Positions 9,770 through 17,170 of a stretch of DNA of 64,000 nucleotides are shown here, one piece after another. The notes under the pieces were generated by a model. It worked only from the letters and a program-made list of their open reading frames with translations, did not search any database and had not been told where the DNA came from. Source of the stretch: VBAS01 sp964444975 (GTDB taxonomy: Bacteria > Bacteroidota > Bacteroidia > Chitinophagales > Chitinophagaceae); contig CAYUJD010000007.1 in assembly GCA_964444975.1 (NCBI GenBank), positions 1 through 64,000 on the forward strand, written 5' to 3'. A program made the translations under genes and the position numbers. Position 1 is the first letter of the stretch; each line of letters opens with the position of its first letter.

Positions 9770-10696
9770 TTACGGCAAAGTAATTATATGAGGTACCCCG
9801 TTGATGGTTACCAGGGCTTTATTGTCGCATTCCCCGTTGCCGTAATTAATGGTTGCCAGCCAGGGTGAGCTGGTGCTCAGGTTCAGCCGTACTATTTTGA
9901 TAATTCCTTTTACCAGCCAGCGGCAGCTGAACTTTTTAATCAGGGGTTCAACTGTTTCAGCTCTCCATGCAATCAGCAAATCGCCTCTTTTCACTTTGCC
10001 GTTTGCGCTGCCGGTTATTTTGTAAATATCATCAAGCGGAATATTAGGTGTACACATTCCTTCCACCTGGGTGATGGTTTTTGCACTGTTCCATTCGGTA
10101 AAGTTGCCATTGGGCCTGGTAAGTTTTGCATCTTCCACCACCACTTTCCAAATATGGGTAAGACAGTTTGTATTGGTGGGTGTTACACTCTGGTTGCTGA
10201 TGATATGTGTGCCTTCCACCTTGATGCCTTCCACTACATAGTTGTCAAAAGTAGTAGTGGCTTTTGCGCCCGGGTAAATAAGCCTGTTTGTATAAACTGA
10301 AATGATTTTTCCAGAACGGGTTCTGCCATCACGGCCCACGCAGCCGGTGCCGAAATCCATTACAATTTTTACAGGAAAGGGATTGGGAGCATTCATGTGC
10401 GTAATGGTAACATTGGGGCAGGAATTAGTACGTGCTGTACTGCCGGTACTGCCTGCATTCATTTGCCCAAACACTCCGGTGCCACCCAAAGCCACGTCAG
10501 CATTTACTCCCATCACATTATCGAAAACCTCATTGAAAATATCGTCTGATTCTGCATCAGCCTCGGAAGATGCCTTTGAATAAAATTCCTCTTCGGCTGC
10601 GCTGCCGCTGGTTTCTTTTTTACAACCAGTGAATAAAAGCAGGGCGGAAAAAAGGAGCAGGGCGGCGGTTTTAGCAGGATTGAAAATCAGTTTCAT
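9770..10696 (-). CDS. Hypothetical lipoprotein, paralogue of 8113-8955
   Basis: A 308-residue lipoprotein from the ATG at 10696, with lipobox LFTGC (Cys25) then KKE. After an acidic linker the mature part follows the same order of motifs as the neighbouring paralogue: IVMDFGTGC, DGRTRSGKI, PGAKATTTFDNY, KVEGT, DDIYKITG, YGNGECD and a terminal ITLP. The conserved Cys residues in these motifs suggest disulfides outside the cytoplasm. I recognise no named domain or activity. A start at 10717 would put seven extra residues before the signal peptide and is less likely. Confidence 0.8.
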   Translation of the reverse strand: MKLIFNPAKTAALLLFSALLLFTGCKKETSGSAAEEEFYSKASSEADAESDDIFNEVFDNVMGVNADVALGGTGVFGQMNAGSTGSTARTNSCPNVTITHMNAPNPFPVKIVMDFGTGCVGRDGRTRSGKIISVYTNRLIYPGAKATTTFDNYVVEGIKVEGTHIISNQSVTPTNTNCLTHIWKVVVEDAKLTRPNGNFTEWNSAKTITQVEGMCTPNIPLDDIYKITGSANGKVKRGDLLIAWRAETVEPLIKKFSCRWLVKGIIKIVRLNLSTSSPWLATINYGNGECDNKALVTINGVPHIITLP

Positions 10697-10812
10697 AACT
10701 AAGATTTTAGGATTCATTTATTAACGACTGTCTGACATTAATTATTGAACTTGGTTTAAGGGTTTGTTAAGATTTTTTTGGCAGCTTTGTTCCTGAGAAC
10801 CAATGTAAAATT

Positions 10813-11577
10813 ATGATAATTGACACCCATAGTCATATTTACCTGCCGGATTTTGACACGGACCGGGCCGAAATGTTTGCACGGGCTGAGAATGAAGGCA
10901 TTGGGCTGGTGCTGATGCCTGCCATTGACAACAAGACGCATGACGCCACCTTGCTTACCGAGGAAGTTTACCCCGAAAAATGCCGGGCCATGATGGGGCT
11001 TCATCCCTGTTCGGTGAAGGCAAATTATTGGGATGAGCTCGATATTGTGAGAAATTATTTTGAACAAAGGCAATTTATAGCTGTGGGGGAAACGGGTCTT
11101 GATTTTTACTGGGATCTCAGTTTTACGAAAGAGCAGTACGATTCATTCCATACACAAATTGAATTGGCGCAGGCATACGATATCCCGGTAGTTATTCATT
11201 CACGCAATTCGCTTGATGAGTGCATCGGGGTAATTGCTGAGCATCAGCAGGACAGGTTGAAAGGCGTCTTTCATTGTTTTTCAGGCAGCCTGGAGCAGGC
11301 AAAAAAAATCATTGATCTTGGTTTTTATCTCGGCATCGGGGGTGTGGTCACTTTTAAAAATTCAGGCCTGGATAAAGTAATGGCTGAAATTGATTTGAAA
11401 AACGTGCTGCTGGAAACCGATGCACCTTACCTGGCGCCGGCGCCTTTTCGCGGCAAAAGAAATGAATGCAGCTACCTGAAGTATGTGGTGGAGAAGCTGG
11501 GTGAAATAAAGGCAATGACAAAGGAAGAGGTAGCAAACATCACCACAACGAATGCGAAAGAATTGTTTCGTATCTGA
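10813..11577 (+). CDS. TatD family metal-dependent hydrolase
   Basis: A 254-residue TIM-barrel hydrolase of the TatD/YcfH family. Metal ligands are all visible: His6 and His8 (DTHSHIY), Glu93 (GETGLDF), His129 (VIHSRN), His154 (FHCFSG) and Asp203 (ETDAPYL). Family members are 3'-5' exonucleases or D-aminoacyl-tRNA deacylase-like enzymes. The specific role here is not determined by context, since the gene stands alone before the tRNA-Ser gene. Confidence 0.92.
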   Translation: MIIDTHSHIYLPDFDTDRAEMFARAENEGIGLVLMPAIDNKTHDATLLTEEVYPEKCRAMMGLHPCSVKANYWDELDIVRNYFEQRQFIAVGETGLDFYWDLSFTKEQYDSFHTQIELAQAYDIPVVIHSRNSLDECIGVIAEHQQDRLKGVFHCFSGSLEQAKKIIDLGFYLGIGGVVTFKNSGLDKVMAEIDLKNVLLETDAPYLAPAPFRGKRNECSYLKYVVEKLGEIKAMTKEEVANITTTNAKELFRI

Positions 11578-11581
11578 AAGT

Positions 11582-11671
11582 TGGCGGAGACTGAGGGATT
11601 CGAACCCTCGATACCGTTTCCGGTATACACACTTTCCAGGCGTGCCTCTTCAACCACTCGAGCAAGTCTCC
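11582..11671 (-). tRNA. tRNA-Ser (anticodon GGA)
   Basis: The minus strand folds as a class II tRNA: acceptor GGAGACT pairs with AGTCTCC, followed by a discriminator G and an encoded CCA at 11582-11584. It has a D-arm around CTCGAGTGG, anticodon loop CTGGAAA giving GGA (reads UCC/UCU), a long variable arm with pairing TATACCG/CGGTATC and the T-arm GGGTTCGAATCCC. The length of 90 including CCA fits tRNA-Ser. Confidence 0.95.
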
Positions 11672-11701
11672 GAAGGCGGCAAAAATAGCGATTAATGTTT
11701 T

Positions 11702-12137
11702 TTAATTACTCATCTGTTGCTCCGCAATTATCCGCTCCACATCTTCACGGTTTAAAGGATTTTTTTCCCAGTGCGGGTCATACTTTACAAACCACGAAAT
11801 CCAGAAGCTGCGGGAGAGGCGCATGAGCCAGGGCTGCAGTACTACCAGCACCACGGCATTGGTGATAAGCCAGTAGAAAAACCGGTTGTCGTGTACCGAC
11901 ATACCAATTAAAATAAACCATGCTACAAAGGTGGCCACACTGATGGCAACGGCCAGTGCATAGCTAACATAACCGGTGCCATAATAAAAGCCGGGTTCTT
12001 TTTCGGTGGGCTGTCCGCACACTTCACAATTTTTATGCATGGCCATATTTTTTTTCAGGCCGATGCTTACCGGGTTTTTAAAAAGCCTTCCCTGCCGGCA
12101 GCGGGGGCAATGACATGCCAATGTGGAAAGAAGATAA
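11702..12137 (-). CDS. DUF983 family membrane protein (5' end lost in assembly gap)
   Basis: The frame reads into the N run at 12138, so the start is missing. The readable N-terminal part (YLLSTLACHCPRCRQGRLF) continues as one frame up to the gap, and DUF983 proteins usually begin a few residues before such a segment. Two CxxC pairs (CPRC, CEVC) form a zinc-ribbon-like head, followed by two hydrophobic helices (YALAVAISVATFVAWFILIG and a second around AVVLVVLQPW). The family is widespread in Bacteroidota and has no established function that I know of. Confidence 0.85.
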
Positions 12138-12237
12138 NNNNNNNNNNNNNNNNNNNNNNNNNNNNNNNNNNNNNNNNNNNNNNNNNNNNNNNNNNNNNNN
12201 NNNNNNNNNNNNNNNNNNNNNNNNNNNNNNNNNNNNN
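12138..12237. other. Assembly gap (100 N)
   Basis: Exactly 100 unknown bases, a usual placeholder length, so the true distance is unknown. It removes the start of the DUF983 gene. The 44 bases between the gap and the SQR stop hold nothing recognisable. Confidence 0.98.
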
Positions 12238-12281
12238 TGCTGATTTGGCTGCAAAAAGTTTGTGATAAATGTTACGGCATC

Positions 12282-13475
12282 TCAGGCCGTGCCTTTAAGT
12301 ATTTTGTGCCAGTATAGCCAGGGTAGAATATATTTTTTCAGCATCCACATGCTCCACCGCGGTTTGGCCTGGTCAAAAGGAAATGTTTCCATCACTTTAT
12401 TATCATAACCAAATTCGGCCAGCACCAGCTTGCCATAACCTACCGTAAGCGGGCAACTGCCATAACCGGAGTATTTCGCGGGCAGGATTTTGTTTTCCAT
12501 CAGTGCCAACAGGTTTTTTACCAGCACCGGCACCTGTTTTCTTACCGCAGCGCCTGTCTTTGCATTGGGTGTATTGGTGGCATCGCCAAGGGCAAATATG
12601 TTTTTATACCGGGTATGCTGCAGGGTGTATTTGTCCACATCAATCCAACCCTTGGTATCGGCCAACGGGCTGTGCTGGATAAAATCCGGAGCACTCTGCG
12701 GCGGAGTGACATGTATCATGTCATATTTTTTTGAAACCGTCACACTGCCCCAGCCGCTGATGAGTTTAAATGTGGCCAGTTTTTTCTCTGCATCTATTTC
12801 AACCAGGTCGTGTTTGAAATGCAATGTGATGCCGTACTTGTCCACCATCTTCTGCAGCGAGGCCGCATATTTTTTTACGCCAAATAACATGCTTCCGCCC
12901 GAAACAAACTCCAGCGTCACATCTTTCAGTATACCTTTTCGCCTCAGGTAATCAGCCGTCATGTACATCACTTTCTGCGGAGCGCCGCCACATTTGGTGG
13001 GAGTGGATGGCGCTGTGAAAAGAATGGTATCGCCGGGCTTGATATTTTTTACGCATTCAAAAGTGTAGGGCGCATATTGAAAAGAATAGTTGCTGGTGAC
13101 GCCATTTTTGCCAAGAGCTTCTTTCAGGCCTTTCACATTGCCCCAGTTGAGCTGTATGCCCGGCGACACAATGAGGTAATCGTAAAAGTAGCTGTTGCCT
13201 TCGGCTGTGATAACTTTGTTTTGTTCCGGGTTGAAAGTGGCGGCCGCTTCTTTTATCCATTTTACATTCTTGGGCATCACCGAAGCTTCGCTGCGGATGG
13301 TTTTGCTGATGTCGAACACACCGGCGCCTACGAGGGTCCAGGCAGGCTGGTAATAATGTTTGTCCGATGGTTCGATGATGGCGATGTCAAGATTTTTTTT
13401 CTTGCGAAGCAGTTGTGCTGCAGCGGAAATACCGGCATTGCCCCCGCCGATTATCAGCACCTTGTAATGTGTCAT
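12282..13475 (-). CDS. sqr: Sulfide:quinone oxidoreductase, type II-like
   Basis: A 397-residue FAD flavoprotein expected to oxidise sulfide (to a persulfide or polysulfide) and pass electrons to the quinone pool at the inner membrane. The N-terminal dinucleotide fold is GGGNAG (residues 10-15). The redox cysteine pair fits the mitochondrial-like class: Cys162 in TKCGGAPQK and Cys341 in YGSCPLTVGYGK. The second FAD contact is ALGDAT (295-300) and the C-terminus is amphipathic (WMLKKYILPWLYWH), as in monotopic SQRs. It begins the rightward-listed sulfur island and has its own Crp-type operator and -7 box upstream. Confidence 0.9.
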   Translation of the reverse strand: MTHYKVLIIGGGNAGISAAAQLLRKKKNLDIAIIEPSDKHYYQPAWTLVGAGVFDISKTIRSEASVMPKNVKWIKEAAATFNPEQNKVITAEGNSYFYDYLIVSPGIQLNWGNVKGLKEALGKNGVTSNYSFQYAPYTFECVKNIKPGDTILFTAPSTPTKCGGAPQKVMYMTADYLRRKGILKDVTLEFVSGGSMLFGVKKYAASLQKMVDKYGITLHFKHDLVEIDAEKKLATFKLISGWGSVTVSKKYDMIHVTPPQSAPDFIQHSPLADTKGWIDVDKYTLQHTRYKNIFALGDATNTPNAKTGAAVRKQVPVLVKNLLALMENKILPAKYSGYGSCPLTVGYGKLVLAEFGYDNKVMETFPFDQAKPRWSMWMLKKYILPWLYWHKILKGTA

Positions 13476-13495
13476 GGTTTGCAGTTTTTATGCCG

Positions 13496-13539
13496 CAAAC
13501 CTACTTTGCGTACGCTGGAGGGGTAGTGATATTAGTCAC
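13496..13539 (-). promoter_or_regulatory. Crp-type operator and -7 box of the SQR gene
   Basis: GTGA-TATTAG-TCAC (13526-13539) is a perfect palindrome with 6-base spacing. On the minus strand the box TAGGTTTG (13496-13503), a full TAnnTTTG match, lies with its centre 33 bases downstream of the palindrome centre. The ATG is 51 bases from the operator edge. The position suits class II activation near -40. The same arrangement recurs at three more island promoters. Confidence 0.6.
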
Positions 13540-13676
13540 GACTCCGGATGATTTTGAAAGGAGTGAAGTACAAGGTGCAAGGTTTAATGGGCAAGGCGCA
13601 GGACATAAGGCGTATGGCACAGGTAGTGCGGGGAAAGTATGGAAGAAGTGAAATAAGTAAAAATTTGGTTATATCA

Positions 13677-14093
13677 TCAGTTGGTCACTTTTATATACCC
13701 ATAGCCATCGGCTTGTTTTGAAATCAGTTCGTAAATGGCGTCGGGTACTGTTTTCACGCCGGGCAGCAGCATGGCTTTGGATACATTGTGCACCTGCATG
13801 GCCTGCTCGCATACGGCGAAAGTTACATTTTTGCCGCTGGCCAGTTTTATTACATCGCCAGTTACAGTTGATTTTTCTGTTTCCACCATGGGCAATGCCC
13901 GACCGTAAAACACCACTTCAATTTTAGCATCCGGGTGTTCTTTAATAATGCTGTTTATCCAGCGAATCACACGCTGGTGCGTGGCCGTGTCGCCGGTAGT
14001 CAGGTCGAAAACAACATTATAAGGTTTTGCCTGGGCAAGAAGCTGGTGGCCGTGAAGGCACAGGATGATTACAAAAATAAAAATGCGTTTCAT
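13677..14093 (-). CDS. DsrE-family protein, exported
   Basis: From the ATG at 14093 this 138-residue protein starts with a signal peptide (MKRIFIFVIILCLHGHQLLAQ). The mature part has the DsrE/DsrF alpha-beta fold pattern: YNVVFDLTTGD, a helix with INSIIKEHP, IEVVFYGRALP, and VTFAVCEQAM, where the single Cys occupies the DsrE active-site position. DsrE-like proteins carry or relay sulfane sulfur. It is divergent (116 bases) from a Tat-exported relative. A start at 14111 would add six residues before the signal peptide. The 201 bases between it and SQR contain the SQR promoter. Confidence 0.78.
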   Translation of the reverse strand: MKRIFIFVIILCLHGHQLLAQAKPYNVVFDLTTGDTATHQRVIRWINSIIKEHPDAKIEVVFYGRALPMVETEKSTVTGDVIKLASGKNVTFAVCEQAMQVHNVSKAMLLPGVKTVPDAIYELISKQADGYGYIKVTN

Positions 14094-14209
14094 TGAAATT
14101 ATTTGTGACATAAAAATTACGAATTATCCCGGTAAAATAAGCAATAAAAAAAACCGGTGATAAGATTTTTTCATAACTTTTCATGTTTTTTAAACCCAAA
14201 ACTTTTATT

Positions 14210-14914
14210 ATGAATACCAACGATTCGAAAGAAGGAACCAACCGCCGCGGATTTTTAGGTACATTGGCCGGCGGTGCTGCTGCTATCGGCATCGGTACTT
14301 TGGCGCCATCGCTTGATGCTTTTGCAGGTGTAGCAAATTTCAACACTTCCGTGTATGGCGACCCTGAGGAAATTTTTAAAAAAATTACCGGCAAGCACCG
14401 CGTCGTGTTTGATGCCACGCAGCCGCACGAAATTTTGCCCTTTGCCTGGCCCCGTGTATTCCTGATAACAAATGAAATGACCGGAACGCAAAGCAAAGAC
14501 TGCAGCGTGATGGTTGTATTCCGGCACAGCGCTATCGGGTATGCCATGGAAGATAAGCTGTGGGCCAAATACAATTTCGGTGAAGTGTTTCAGGCCAATG
14601 ATCCCGAAACCAACAAACCTTCCACACGCAATCCTTTCTGGAAACCCAAGCCGGGCGCCTTCAAAGTGCCGGGTGTGGGTGAAGTGATGATTGGCATAGA
14701 CCAGTTGCAGGCCAGTGGTGTCATCTTTTGCGTATGCGATGTGGCGCTAACTGTTTACAGCGCTGTGGTGGCCGATGGCATGAAGATGAAACCGGAAGAT
14801 GTGAAGAAAGAATGGATGGAAGGACTGCTGCCGGGAATTCACGTGGTGCCCTCGGGTGTGTGGGCCCTGGGTCGTGCACAGCAAAAACAATGCGCTTATA
14901 TTTTCGCCGGTTGA
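14210..14914 (+). CDS. Tat-exported DsrE-like protein
   Basis: A 234-residue protein with a twin-arginine signal (NRRGFLGTLAGG, Arg12-Arg13). The mature part is long for a DsrE fold (HRVVFDATQ, CSVMVVFRHSAIGYA, and GVIFCVCDVALTV with Cys174 and Cys176), which parallels the single-Cys motif of the exported DsrE protein encoded divergently. I infer a periplasmic sulfur-carrier or sulfur-binding role from the fold and from the surrounding sulfide-oxidation genes. Tat export suggests it folds or takes up a ligand before export. It is the only plus-strand gene in the island. Confidence 0.72.
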   Translation: MNTNDSKEGTNRRGFLGTLAGGAAAIGIGTLAPSLDAFAGVANFNTSVYGDPEEIFKKITGKHRVVFDATQPHEILPFAWPRVFLITNEMTGTQSKDCSVMVVFRHSAIGYAMEDKLWAKYNFGEVFQANDPETNKPSTRNPFWKPKPGAFKVPGVGEVMIGIDQLQASGVIFCVCDVALTVYSAVVADGMKMKPEDVKKEWMEGLLPGIHVVPSGVWALGRAQQKQCAYIFAG

Positions 14915-14921
14915 GAGGAAA

Positions 14922-14974
14922 AAACCTATAAGGTTTGCCGGGCGGCTATGCTGCGCTGCAAACCTTATAGGTTT
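14922..14974. repeat. 17-bp perfect inverted repeat, terminator between convergent genes
   Basis: A 17-base arm (14922-14938, AAACCTATAAGGTTTGC) is repeated perfectly in inverse at 14958-14974 with a 19-base loop. On the minus strand it is followed by TTTTTTCC, so it can terminate the cytochrome/YeeE transcript. It also faces the end of the Tat-DsrE gene. Confidence 0.7.
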
Positions 14975-14994
14975 CATCTGAAGCTATGCAGGCA

Positions 14995-15978
14995 TCATTT
15001 ATAGTTGCCTGTATTTTTTTTCGCCAGCTGTTCTTTTGCTTCAATAATGGGTTTGAAAGGGCCATACTTGTGCTGTGCTTCACTAAAGGAATCGGTAAAA
15101 GGTCCGAAGGGATGATCAAAGGGTTTTTGAGAAATATCGGGCCAGTCTTCTTTGAAAACTTTCTGCGGCCTTGGCTGGGAATTTACAAAGGCTGCCACAT
15201 CCCATGCTTCTTCATCGCTAAGCTGCGGGTTGTGATAATTTACTTCGCCAAAAGGCATATTGTTTTTTACATATCCTGCAAACCTTGACATGCGATAGAG
15301 CCCTGCCGCAGTAGTGTAGCTGTGCGGCCCCCAAAGCGGCGGATAGATATAAACAACAGCATCCGGTTTTTTTTGTCCCTGCCCGTCGGCGCCATGGCAA
15401 CGCTGGCATTTATTTATAAATACCTGCTGTCCTTTCAGCGGATCAGCAGCCCGGTCAAGAAAAGATAATTGCATAATGCCGCTGCCTTTTGGTTTGTGTT
15501 TTTTGGGAATGCCTTCGCCCAGCCAGTTCATGTAGGCAATCATGGCTTTCATTTCCCGGCTGTTGCTGTCAACTGCCTTTGGTGCATTCAGGCTGCGTTC
15601 CATGCAGTCGCTTATTCTTTTTACTATCGTTTCCAGTCCGCCGCTGCGTGCCCTGTACTGTGGGTACATGCTGGCCACGGCACCATAATTATTTCCCCAG
15701 GGCAGGGTGCCGCCATCAAGATGACAGTTCTGGCAATTCATGCCATTGGTCAGTTGCATCACGGCGCCGTCGGGACCGAGATAATGCGAAGTGTTTTCAA
15801 TCAGCTCACGGCCGTAGCGTACCAGGCTGTCTTCGGGTCGTATCTGGTATTTGTTCCAGCCCCGCCATAAAGGTTCTGTCGTATCCGTGTAAGTATGAGA
15901 ATTTTTATTGTAACTATCTCTTCCGCAAGAAAGCAGAGCACTAACTCCAACGAGAATAGCGGGCAAGAGAAACTTCAT
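14995..15978 (-). CDS. Dihaem c-type cytochrome, TsdA-like (thiosulfate dehydrogenase family)
   Basis: From the ATG at 15978 this 327-residue protein has a lipobox (ALLSC, Cys18) and two haem-c sites, CQNCH (82-86) and CQRCH (191-195). It resembles TsdA in order and spacing: RISDCMERSLN with Cys125 where TsdA has its haem-1 Cys ligand, then the C-terminal PPLWGPHSY and NNMPFG with a candidate Met ligand. TsdA interconverts thiosulfate and tetrathionate in the periplasm. The gene is the last of a minus-strand unit with two YeeE/YedE genes (16 bases apart), which supports thiosulfate chemistry. The direction of the reaction cannot be told. Confidence 0.82.
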   Translation of the reverse strand: MKFLLPAILVGVSALLSCGRDSYNKNSHTYTDTTEPLWRGWNKYQIRPEDSLVRYGRELIENTSHYLGPDGAVMQLTNGMNCQNCHLDGGTLPWGNNYGAVASMYPQYRARSGGLETIVKRISDCMERSLNAPKAVDSNSREMKAMIAYMNWLGEGIPKKHKPKGSGIMQLSFLDRAADPLKGQQVFINKCQRCHGADGQGQKKPDAVVYIYPPLWGPHSYTTAAGLYRMSRFAGYVKNNMPFGEVNYHNPQLSDEEAWDVAAFVNSQPRPQKVFKEDWPDISQKPFDHPFGPFTDSFSEAQHKYGPFKPIIEAKEQLAKKNTGNYK

Positions 15979-15994
15979 ACTATTAATTTCCATT

Positions 15995-16528
15995 TCAATG
16001 CGGCAGCTTTTCTCTCAACCATCCATACACCCAGGTGCCGGCAATGGCGCTGAATAAAGTTACGATGATTACGGTGGTGCCGGTTCCTATTTGTGCATAC
16101 AAAGGTCCGGGGCAGGCCCCGGTAAGCGCCCAGCCAAAACCAAACAGCAAACCGCCGTAAATCTGTCCCCTGCTGTATTTTTTCGGCACAAATTCTATCG
16201 GCTCGCTGTAAATGGTTTTTATTTTAAATTTTTTTATTAGAAAAACAGATAAAGCGCCGACTGCAATGGCTGAACCAATGATGCCGTACATGTGAAAACT
16301 CTGCAGCCGGAACATTTCCTGTATGCGAAACCAGGAGATGACTTCTGACTTTACTAGCATGATGCCGAAGAGTATTCCAGCCACAGCATATTTCAGGTTG
16401 TGCCACACCGGGTGTTTCAGCTCCGATTCGTTCACACAGATAGTATCCAGCGAACGCATTTCGAAATCGGTGTTCGTGGCCAGGAATTCGTGGTGTTTTT
16501 TTTCTTTTATGATTTCAGTTGTTTCCAT
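15995..16528 (-). CDS. YeeE/YedE family transporter half (sulfur transport)
   Basis: A 177-residue membrane protein with about four hydrophobic helices and the family Cys motif ALTGACPGPLYAQIG. YeeE/YedE (TsuA-like) proteins move thiosulfate or related sulfur compounds using conserved cysteines. Full-length members are about 350 residues. Here the two halves are separate genes, this one and the next upstream gene, 6 bases apart. A soluble N-terminal extension of about 40 residues (METTEIIKEKKHH) is unusual for the family. Confidence 0.85.
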   Translation of the reverse strand: METTEIIKEKKHHEFLATNTDFEMRSLDTICVNESELKHPVWHNLKYAVAGILFGIMLVKSEVISWFRIQEMFRLQSFHMYGIIGSAIAVGALSVFLIKKFKIKTIYSEPIEFVPKKYSRGQIYGGLLFGFGWALTGACPGPLYAQIGTGTTVIIVTLFSAIAGTWVYGWLREKLPH

Positions 16529-16534
16529 AATGCA

Positions 16535-17104
16535 TTAGAGTTTTAATAAAACAGGTACAAGCAGGTTGGCAACAATAAATCCGCCTGCCATAAAAGAAAC
16601 GGTGGCAATAAGCGATGGCAGTTGCAGGTTGGACAGCCCGTTAATGGCATGCCCGCTGGTGCAGCCACCGGCATAGCGGGTGCCGAAGCCCACAAGAAAA
16701 CCGCCGGCAATGATCATCACCAGGCCTTTTACCGACAGCAGAGAATTCCAGTTGAAAATTTCGGCAGGCAGCAGGCCGCCCGAATTATTGATGCCGGCAG
16801 ACTGAAGATCCGACGCCAGCTTCGGATGAATGGCCACCGGGCTGGGGTTTGCAGAAAACTGAGTCACCAGCAAAGCGCCGATAATGATGCCGCCTACAAA
16901 AAACAGGTTCCAGATTTCTTTTTTCCAGTCGTACCGGAAAAAAGAAATTTTGGCCGGGGCAATGGCGGCACATACATGCCGCATGGATGATGAAATACCA
17001 AACGATTTGTTGCCAATTAAAAGTAAGCCCGGCACCATCAGCCCGATAAGCGGGCCGGCTACATACCAGGGCCATGGGCGGCTGAGCCATTCCAAAAAAT
17101 TCAT
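16535..17104 (-). CDS. YeeE/YedE family transporter half (sulfur transport)
   Basis: From the ATG at 17104 (MNFLEWLSRPW) a 189-residue membrane protein with the Cys motifs GISSSMRHVCA and GTRYAGGCTSGHAINGLS, the hallmark of YeeE/YedE proteins. It is the first gene of a unit with the second half-transporter and the TsdA-like cytochrome. Its promoter region carries a GTGA-N6-TCAC palindrome. It probably imports or exports a sulfur compound such as thiosulfate (inference from family and context). Confidence 0.87.
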   Translation of the reverse strand: MNFLEWLSRPWPWYVAGPLIGLMVPGLLLIGNKSFGISSSMRHVCAAIAPAKISFFRYDWKKEIWNLFFVGGIIIGALLVTQFSANPSPVAIHPKLASDLQSAGINNSGGLLPAEIFNWNSLLSVKGLVMIIAGGFLVGFGTRYAGGCTSGHAINGLSNLQLPSLIATVSFMAGGFIVANLLVPVLLKL

Positions 17105-17126
17105 AGTCGTATTTTTTAAAGACCGC

Positions 17127-17169
17127 AAAAATGTAAGCCGGGTAGAAAAACTTTGGTGACTGTTATCAC
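17127..17169 (-). promoter_or_regulatory. Crp-type operator of the YeeE/TsdA unit
   Basis: GTGA-CTGTTA-TCAC (17156-17169) is a perfect palindrome with 6-base spacing, 52 bases before the YeeE ATG. A -7-like box TACATTTT (17127-17134, one mismatch to TAnnTTTG) is centred 32 bases downstream. The operator ends 2 bases short of the porin stop codon. Confidence 0.55.
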
Positions 17170-17170
17170 A

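Noticed and set aside
12035..12265. Plus-strand frame across the 12138-12237 gap
   Set aside because: Mostly N and antisense to the DUF983 gene.
14105..14120. Possible fifth Crp operator between the two DsrE genes (GTGA...TTAC)
   Set aside because: Spacing is 8 rather than 6 and one arm is wrong; position relative to the start codons does not fit the other four.
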